Assembly: GCA_046295215.1 (NCBI GenBank)
Contig: JBKBNP010000013.1
Coordinates: forward strand, 1 to 64,000
From: Szabonella sp046295215
GTDB taxonomy: Bacteria; Pseudomonadota; Alphaproteobacteria; Rhodobacterales; Rhodobacteraceae
DNA length: 64,000 bases
Reading direction: 5' to 3'
Shown here: piece after piece, positions 58,204 through 64,000 of the stretch
Numbering within the stretch: position 1 is the first letter of the stretch
Layout of the letters: the number at the start of each line of letters is the position of its first letter
Translations under genes and position numbers: made by a program
Notes under the pieces: generated by a model
What the model saw: the letters and a program-made list of their open reading frames with translations, nothing else
The model's database searches: none
What the model was told of the DNA's origin: nothing

Positions 58204-61200
58204 ATGGCGGAATTTCGCAAGATCCTTGTCGCAAACCGGGGTGAAATCGCCATCCGCGTCATGCGCGCCGCCAATGAGATGGGCAAGAAAACCGTCGCCG
58301 TCTATGCCGAGGAGGACAAGCTGTCGCTCCACCGCTTCAAGGCGGATGAGGCGTATCGCATCGGCGAAGGGCTTTCTCCGGTCGGCGCCTATCTTTCGAT
58401 CCCCGAGATCATCCGGGTGGCCAAGATGGCGGGGGCCGATGCAATCCATCCCGGCTATGGCCTTCTGTCGGAAAACCCCGATTTTGTCGAGGCTTGCGAT
58501 GCGGCGGGCATCACCTTCATCGGGCCGCGCGCCGAAACCATGCGCGCGCTTGGCGACAAGGCATCGGCGCGGCGCGTGGCGGTGGAGGCGGGCGTGCCGG
58601 TGATCCCCGCGACCGAAGTTCTGGGCGATGACATGGAGGCGATCAAGGCCGAGGCGGCAAAGGTCGGCTACCCCCTGATGCTCAAGGCGTCATGGGGCGG
58701 CGGCGGGCGCGGGATGCGCCCGATCAACGGCCCCGAGGAACTGGCCGACAAGGTGCGCGAGGGGCGGCGCGAGGCCGAGGCCGCCTTTGGTAATGGTGAG
58801 GGCTATCTGGAAAAGATGATCCTGCGCGCGCGCCATGTCGAGGTGCAGATCCTCGGCGACAAGCATGGCCAGATCTACCACCTTTATGAACGCGACTGTT
58901 CGGTGCAGCGCCGCAACCAGAAGGTCGTGGAACGCGCCCCCGCCCCCTACCTGACGGATGAACAGCGCGCGGAAATCTGCGAACTGGGGCGCAGGATCTG
59001 CGCGCATGTGAATTACGAATGTGCGGGCACCGTCGAGTTCCTGATGGATATGGATGACGAGCAATTCTATTTCATCGAGGTGAACCCCCGCGTGCAGGTC
59101 GAACATACGGTGACCGAGGAAGTCACCGGCATCGACATCGTGCAGGCCCAGATCCGCATTGCCGAAGGCAAGACCCTGGCCGAGGCGACAGGCGTTGCCC
59201 GGCAGGAAGACATCACCCTGTCAGGCCATGCCCTGCAATGCCGGGTCACGACCGAGGATCCGCAAAACAATTTCATCCCCGATTACGGCCGCCTCACCGC
59301 CTACCGCTCCGCTACCGGCATGGGCATCCGTCTGGATGGCGGCACGGCCTATGCGGGCGGGGTCATCACGCGCTATTACGACAGCCTTCTGGTCAAGGTC
59401 ACGGCATGGGCGCAGACGCCCGAAAAGGCGATTGCCCGGATGGACCGCGCCCTGCGCGAATTCCGCATCCGGGGAGTTTCGACCAACATCGCCTTTGTCG
59501 AGAACCTGCTGAAACACCCGACCTTCCTCGACAACACCTATACGACCAAATTCATCGACACGACGCCGGAGCTGTTCACCTTCAAGAAGCGCCGCGACCG
59601 CGCGACCAAGATCCTGACCTATATCGCGGACATCACGGTGAACGGGCATCCCGAAACCGCAGGCCGCCCCCTGCCCCCGGCCGAGGCCCGCCCGCCAAAG
59701 CCCCCCGAGGCAAAGGCGGAGCCCCCGATGGGCACGCGCAACCTCCTGGAACAAAAAGGTCCGCAGGCGGTGGCCGACTGGATGCGCGCGCAGACCAAAC
59801 TCCTGATCACCGACACCACGATGCGCGACGGGCATCAGTCGCTTCTCGCGACCCGGATGAGGTCCATCGACATGATCCGCGTGGCGCCCGCCTATTCGGC
59901 CAATCTCTCGCAGCTTTTCTCTGTCGAATGTTGGGGCGGGGCCACCTTCGACGTGGCTTACCGCTTCTTGCAGGAATGTCCCTGGCAACGCCTGCGCGAC
60001 ATCCGCGCCCATATGCCGAACCTGATGACGCAGATGCTGCTGCGCGCCTCCAACGGGGTGGGCTACACCAATTACCCTGACAATGTGGTGCAGGCCTTCG
60101 TCAAGCAGGCGGCTGAAACCGGCGTCGATGTGTTCCGCGTGTTCGACAGCCTCAACTGGGTCGAAAACATGCGCGTCGCCATGGATGCGGTGGTGGAGGC
60201 GAACAAGCTCTGCGAAGGCACGATCTGCTATACGGGCGACCTTTTGAACCCCGAGCGCGCCAAATACGACCTGAAATATTATGTGGCCATGGGCAAGGAG
60301 TTGCGGGACGCGGGCGCGCATGTGCTGGGACTGAAGGACATGGCGGGCCTGTTGAAACCCGCCGCCGCGCGCAAGCTGGTAAAGGCGCTGAAGGATGAGG
60401 TCGGCCTGCCGATCCATTTCCACACCCATGACACGGCCGGCATCGCCTGCGCCACGATCCTTGCCGCCGCCGAGGCAGGGGTGGATGCGGTCGATTGCGC
60501 GATGGATGCGCTCTCGGGCAACACGTCACAGGCGACGCTCGGGACCATCGTCGAGGCATTGGCCCATACCGACCGCGACACCGGGCTGGACATCAGATCG
60601 GTGCGCGAGATTTCAAACTACTGGGAAACCGTGCGCGCGCATTATGCGGCTTTCGAATCCGGCCTTCAGGCCCCGGCCTCCGAGGTCTATCTGCATGAAA
60701 TGCCCGGCGGGCAGTTCACCAACCTCAAGGCGCAGGCGCGGTCCCTGGGGCTGGAGGAACGCTGGCATCAGGTGGCGCAGGCCTATGCCGATGTGAACAT
60801 GATGTTCGGCGACATCGTGAAGGTCACACCCTCGTCCAAGGTCGTGGGTGACATGGCCCTGATGATGGTGGCGCAGGGCCTGACCCGCGCGCAGGTCGAA
60901 GACCCGGGTGTGGAGGTCGTGTTCCCCGATTCCGTCATCGACATGCTGCGCGGCAATCTTGGCCAGCCCACCGGCGGCTGGCCCGACGGCATCCTGAAAA
61001 AGGTGCTGAAGGGCGAGGCGCCGCTGACCACCCGCCCCGGCGCCTCGCTGCCCCCCACGTACCTTGAGGAAGTGCGCGCCAAGCTGATCGCCGATCTGAT
61101 GGCGGCGTCCGAGGATGGCGAGGAGGAAACCGTCGATGACGAGGATCTGAACGGATACCTGATGTATCCCAAGGTGTTCACCGAATACCGCGCGCGCCAC

Positions 61201-61665
61201 CGGCTTTATGGCCCTGTCCGCACCCTGCCCACACGCACCTTCTTCTACGGCATGGAACCGGGGGAGGAGATCACCGCCGAGATCGACCCCGGCAAGACGC
61301 TGGAGGTGCGGCTTTTGACCATGGGGGAGACCAGCGAGGATGGCGACGTCAAGGTGTTCTTCGAGTTGAACGGCCAGCCCCGCGTCGTGCGCGTGCCCAA
61401 TCGCGCGATCAAGGCCAAGGCGGCGGTCAAGCTCAAGGCCGCCGAAGGCAACCCCGCCCATATCGGCGCGCCGATGCCGGGGTCCATTGCGAGCGTGGCC
61501 GTGACCGTGGGCCAGAAGGTCAATGCGGGGGATCTCTTGCTGACCATCGAGGCGATGAAGATGGAAACCGGGCTTCACGCCGACCGGAGTGCTACCGTAA
61601 AGGCCCTGCACGTCGCCCCCGGCGCGCAGGTGGATGCCAAGGATCTGCTGGTGGAGTTGGAGTGA
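58204..61665 (+). CDS. pyc: pyruvate carboxylase
   Basis: Start at ATG 58204 (MAEFRKILVANRGEIAIRVM) after GGGGAAAG; 1153 aa, full length. Order: biotin carboxylase (MLKASWGGGGRGMR, FIEVNPRVQVEHTVTEEVTG), carboxyltransferase (LITDTTMRDGHQSLLATRM, VFRVFDSLNWVENMRVAMDA, HFHTHDTAGIACATILAAAE) and biotin carrier (LTIEAMKMETGLHADRSA). It refills oxaloacetate. Confidence 0.97.
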   Translation: MAEFRKILVANRGEIAIRVMRAANEMGKKTVAVYAEEDKLSLHRFKADEAYRIGEGLSPVGAYLSIPEIIRVAKMAGADAIHPGYGLLSENPDFVEACDAAGITFIGPRAETMRALGDKASARRVAVEAGVPVIPATEVLGDDMEAIKAEAAKVGYPLMLKASWGGGGRGMRPINGPEELADKVREGRREAEAAFGNGEGYLEKMILRARHVEVQILGDKHGQIYHLYERDCSVQRRNQKVVERAPAPYLTDEQRAEICELGRRICAHVNYECAGTVEFLMDMDDEQFYFIEVNPRVQVEHTVTEEVTGIDIVQAQIRIAEGKTLAEATGVARQEDITLSGHALQCRVTTEDPQNNFIPDYGRLTAYRSATGMGIRLDGGTAYAGGVITRYYDSLLVKVTAWAQTPEKAIARMDRALREFRIRGVSTNIAFVENLLKHPTFLDNTYTTKFIDTTPELFTFKKRRDRATKILTYIADITVNGHPETAGRPLPPAEARPPKPPEAKAEPPMGTRNLLEQKGPQAVADWMRAQTKLLITDTTMRDGHQSLLATRMRSIDMIRVAPAYSANLSQLFSVECWGGATFDVAYRFLQECPWQRLRDIRAHMPNLMTQMLLRASNGVGYTNYPDNVVQAFVKQAAETGVDVFRVFDSLNWVENMRVAMDAVVEANKLCEGTICYTGDLLNPERAKYDLKYYVAMGKELRDAGAHVLGLKDMAGLLKPAAARKLVKALKDEVGLPIHFHTHDTAGIACATILAAAEAGVDAVDCAMDALSGNTSQATLGTIVEALAHTDRDTGLDIRSVREISNYWETVRAHYAAFESGLQAPASEVYLHEMPGGQFTNLKAQARSLGLEERWHQVAQAYADVNMMFGDIVKVTPSSKVVGDMALMMVAQGLTRAQVEDPGVEVVFPDSVIDMLRGNLGQPTGGWPDGILKKVLKGEAPLTTRPGASLPPTYLEEVRAKLIADLMAASEDGEEETVDDEDLNGYLMYPKVFTEYRARHRLYGPVRTLPTRTFFYGMEPGEEITAEIDPGKTLEVRLLTMGETSEDGDVKVFFELNGQPRVVRVPNRAIKAKAAVKLKAAEGNPAHIGAPMPGSIASVAVTVGQKVNAGDLLLTIEAMKMETGLHADRSATVKALHVAPGAQVDAKDLLVELE

Positions 61666-61802
61666 GGGGTTAGCCCCCGCTTGCCCCTTACACCGTTTCC
61701 CGTCCCGCGCGGGTTGGGCGTGAACCGCCCGCCCCGTGGGTGGGGGAGAGGGTCGGGCGCTGCCCGGTGCCGAGGCACAGGGCAAGGGGGGGATGCGATG
61801 GC

Positions 61803-62930
61803 TTAGCCTCCCCTGCCGGATGTCAAAGCATCCTTGGCCGCCTTGACAATGTCGGCTGTTCTACCTGGTGCAAAAACCACTGCACCAATAGTTACGCCAG
61901 CGAGGGCGGGTAAGCCAAATCCCATGGCCATCGCTGTTGTGCCAAGAATAAGGCCAGCCTGAACCGTGCCCTTTGCACTGTCCCAAACACCTTCGACGAC
62001 CTCATCAGCCTTGGCGTGTGGCAATTCGGCAAACCTTTTCGCGTAAACCCGCATCAGCTTTTCGGACTTCGCAGCGTCCTTTTCAGTGATCGGCCCGGTT
62101 TCCGGCAAGGCCTTTCGCAAGCCACAGACAGCCTCGTGCAAGGCAAGGAAAACTGCGATTTGCCGCAGGCTTTCCAACATGTCGAGTTCATCTTCATAGT
62201 TGCGCGTCTGAAGTCGCTCGATTTCCAGCAAAATCAAACCTTCGATCGCGTCGAAAGTGGGCGGCAGGGTTTTGCGATTGGCCTCCATCGCCTTTTGCAC
62301 CGCCGCAATTCGCTCGGCGGGTGCTGCGGACAGTTTGCGCAACTCCTGCTGCACCTCGCTTTCCTGCACTTTAGAATGACGCGCCTCAATCTCCCGTATC
62401 GCCTCGGCCACCGGACCAGGGCCTTCCTTCCACACCTCATCGGGGATCAGCGCAATGTCGTGTTGCAGATCCCAGTCAAGCGGGGTTCCGGCGAGAACGG
62501 CATCCCACCAGCGGGTCCAGAACTCCCAATGCTCGGGAGCCTCTGCCCAGATCGCGCGGGTTTCACGGTCGGCTTGTGTAAACCAGTCGGGCGGGGTGTC
62601 GGACCAGAGGGCGCACTGAAGAACATCATTTGCCCCGATGATTACCGCAGCATCCGTTCGAATGGCATTCCAAACGTCGGAGAGGGCGGCGGAGAGGGCG
62701 GCGGCACTGATCTCGGGGGTTGGATATTTGCGCGCAACCCCCGAGATCAAGTGACACCAGAAAAACGGAAGGCTTGTCAAATCACTTTGCCGCGCCCAAT
62801 CCTCCTTCATCGCCCGCCCGAACAGCGAAAACACCCGCAGCGCTGCCCGATGCGCAATCGCATCCTCCCGCGGGCGGGTGTTCAGCCACGCCTCAAGGCT
62901 TTCCTTGTCCTTGATTCCGTCAATGTCCAT
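61803..62930 (-). CDS. hypothetical 375-aa protein with C-terminal membrane helices
   Basis: Reads MDIDGIKDKESLEAWLNTRP. The N half is tryptophan-rich (PEHWEFWTRWWDAVLAG), a middle section is helical (QESEVQQELRKLSAAPAERI to QTRNYEDELDMLESLRQIAV), and a glycine/alanine-rich hydrophobic segment (AGLILGTTAMAMGFGLPALA) lies near the end. Base composition is lower in G+C than the neighbours. No family or function recognised; possibly acquired. Confidence 0.75.
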   Translation of the reverse strand: MDIDGIKDKESLEAWLNTRPREDAIAHRAALRVFSLFGRAMKEDWARQSDLTSLPFFWCHLISGVARKYPTPEISAAALSAALSDVWNAIRTDAAVIIGANDVLQCALWSDTPPDWFTQADRETRAIWAEAPEHWEFWTRWWDAVLAGTPLDWDLQHDIALIPDEVWKEGPGPVAEAIREIEARHSKVQESEVQQELRKLSAAPAERIAAVQKAMEANRKTLPPTFDAIEGLILLEIERLQTRNYEDELDMLESLRQIAVFLALHEAVCGLRKALPETGPITEKDAAKSEKLMRVYAKRFAELPHAKADEVVEGVWDSAKGTVQAGLILGTTAMAMGFGLPALAGVTIGAVVFAPGRTADIVKAAKDALTSGRGG

Positions 62931-62986
62931 GCGCGCCCTGCCTTAACGCAGCGGCAGAATGGCCGCTCACCCGGCCTCGCGCAACC

Positions 62987-63256
62987 CTACTCCGCCGGGG
63001 CGTCCTGGGTGCGTTTCAGCTTGCGGAACAGGTGGATCAGCGGCCAGCGCAGCACGCTTGCGGCGCCTGCCAGCAGCAGCAATCCCCAGACCGGGCCTTC
63101 GGTCCATGTCACCCAGCCAAGGATCGGGATGCCGACCGCGATCAGCACCCCCGCCGCGCGCCAGTGGCGGTCTTTCGAGGGCAGCATCGCGATCACGTTC
63201 GCCGCGATCAGCCACAGAAAGGCGAGGGTCAGGGGGGATGTCAGCATCGGGTGCAT
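62987..63256 (-). CDS. DUF2484 family small membrane protein
   Basis: Start at 63256 (MHPMLTSPLTLAFLWLIAAN) six bases after GGAGG; 89 aa with three hydrophobic segments. DUF2484 genes sit between murC and murB in Rhodobacterales, as here beside murC. Role unknown. Confidence 0.85.
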   Translation of the reverse strand: MHPMLTSPLTLAFLWLIAANVIAMLPSKDRHWRAAGVLIAVGIPILGWVTWTEGPVWGLLLLAGAASVLRWPLIHLFRKLKRTQDAPAE

Positions 63257-63347
63257 CGGGTGCCTCCGGTATCGCGCGAACCCGCGCGGGGGAAGGATGG
63301 AACGCTGGCGCTCTGGCTTGCGCGGATGAAGGGTCTTGCCACCCCGG

Positions 63348-64000
63348 TCATGCGGCCCGGCCTTGCAGGCGGGCAGGCAGGCCCCCCGCCCATGTGGAAA
63401 TCGTCCCCGCCCCGAGGCAGACGACCATATCGCCCGGCCGCGCCTGTTCGCGCACCAGCCGTTCCAGATCATCCTCGTTCAGAATGGCGCGCGCGTGGCG
63501 GTGACCATGGGCGATCAGCCCCGCCACCAGATCATCGCGGGAGACACCGGGAATCGGTTCCTCCCCCGCCGCATAGACCTCGGCGATGGCGACCACATCG
63601 GCCTCGTTGAAACAGGTGCAGAAATCCTCGAAGAGACTGGCAAGGCGGGTGTAGCGGTGCGGCTGATGCACGGCGATCACCCGGCCCTTGGTGGCCTGTC
63701 GCGCGGCCTTCAGCACGGCGGCAATCTCCACCGGGTGATGGCCGTAATCGTCGATGATGGTGACGCCGCCGACCTCGCCCACCTTGGTAAAGCGGCGGTT
63801 GACACCCGCAAACCCCGCCAGCGCCTCGCGGATCTCGGTCTTTTTCATGCCCAGAAACCGCGCCACGGCAATGGCGGACAGGGCGTTCGAGACGTTGTGA
63901 TCCCCCGGCATCGGCAGGGTGCAGCCCTCGATCACCACAGGCGCGCCGTTTTCATCCGGCCCCTCGCCCTGCAAGGCCACATCGAAATGCGCCACGCCAT
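63348..64000 (-). CDS. murC: UDP-N-acetylmuramate-alanine ligase, C-terminal part
   Basis: About 217 residues of the central and C-terminal domains; the 5' part lies beyond the window. Visible motifs are LPMPGDHNVSNALSAIAVAR, IIDDYGHHPVEIAAVLKAAR, VIAVHQPHRYTRLASLFEDF and VVCLGAGTISTWAGGLP. It adds L-alanine to UDP-MurNAc. Confidence 0.95.
   Translation of the reverse strand, partial: GVAHFDVALQGEGPDENGAPVVIEGCTLPMPGDHNVSNALSAIAVARFLGMKKTEIREALAGFAGVNRRFTKVGEVGGVTIIDDYGHHPVEIAAVLKAARQATKGRVIAVHQPHRYTRLASLFEDFCTCFNEADVVAIAEVYAAGEEPIPGVSRDDLVAGLIAHGHRHARAILNEDDLERLVREQARPGDMVVCLGAGTISTWAGGLPARLQGRAA

Noticed and set aside
1..64000. CRISPR arrays, rRNA genes, toxin-antitoxin pairs with known families
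   Set aside because: No regularly spaced repeats, rRNA or recognisable toxin families were seen; the RHH gene lacks a recognisable toxin partner.

Overview
The window is a GC-rich chromosomal segment of a Rhodobacterales alphaproteobacterium (Rhodobacter/Paracoccus/roseobacter type). The evidence is a complete co-linear gene transfer agent (GTA) cluster of the RcGTA type, the housekeeping gene neighbourhoods (fabD-fabG-acpP-fabF-mltG, glmM-folP-folB, glyQ/glyS, DUF2484 next to murC), and base composition. The exact genus cannot be fixed from the sequence alone.

Layout. (1) 1-1353: scraps of older mobile DNA, namely the tail of an IS3-type transposase, the first ~58 codons of a tyrosine integrase, two tiny overlapping ORFs and an AlpA-like regulator. 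(2) 1354-10988: a compact 9.6-kb integrated element bounded by a perfect 48-bp direct repeat. The right copy is the 3' end of an intact tRNA-Phe gene. The element carries integrase, an excisionase-like protein, regulators, and a set of head-building and DNA-packaging genes (connector, large terminase, HNH nuclease, HK97 capsid, prohead protease, portal), but no tail, lysis or recognisable replication gene. This matches a capsid-forming phage satellite (cf-PICI-like) and is the most interesting object in the window. It has an unusual capsid-protease-portal gene order and a strongly folded 370-bp non-coding block just before the terminase. (3) 11221-25210, minus strand: the GTA cluster in order g1 (small terminase), g2 (large terminase), g3 (portal), g3.5, g4 (protease), g5 (capsid), g6-g8 (connectors), g9 (tail tube), g10/g10.1, g11 (tape measure), g12-g15 (baseplate and fibre). 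Every frame is open. Its leader holds a near-CtrA box, 11-bp-spaced direct repeats and a terminator-like hairpin.

(4) 25494-30379, minus: mltG, fabF, acpP, fabG, fabD (fatty-acid synthesis and cell-wall strand termination). (5) 30667-37328: a cytochrome b561-YceI fusion, a class V aminotransferase, two overlapping Lrp/AsnC regulators, ilvC with a clear terminator, a small membrane protein, an EamA transporter and a methyltransferase-like protein. (6) 37398-41507, minus: glmM-folP-folB, with FolB fused to a degenerate amino-acid-kinase-like domain, and a SleB-type cell-wall hydrolase. (7) 41680-48234, minus: a PPDK-like enzyme with a degenerate nucleotide-binding end, glyS with a low-GC insert, a small anchored protein, glyQ. 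(8) 48543-58000: a SPOR/peptidoglycan-binding protein with a dead trypsin-like domain, TrkH, FolE2, MetZ, a SnoaL-like protein, a YidB-like protein and a UvrD/PcrA helicase. (9) 58204-64000: pyruvate carboxylase, an unknown 375-aa protein, DUF2484 and the 3' part of murC.

A family of intergenic repeats (a C5 GAGGATATTT-N4-ACAGAAAAAG box beside a G5/C5 hairpin) sits at the 3' ends of several minus-strand genes and probably acts in termination. Two separate capsid and packaging systems, the satellite and the GTA, lie on either side of one tRNA gene, about 230 bp apart.
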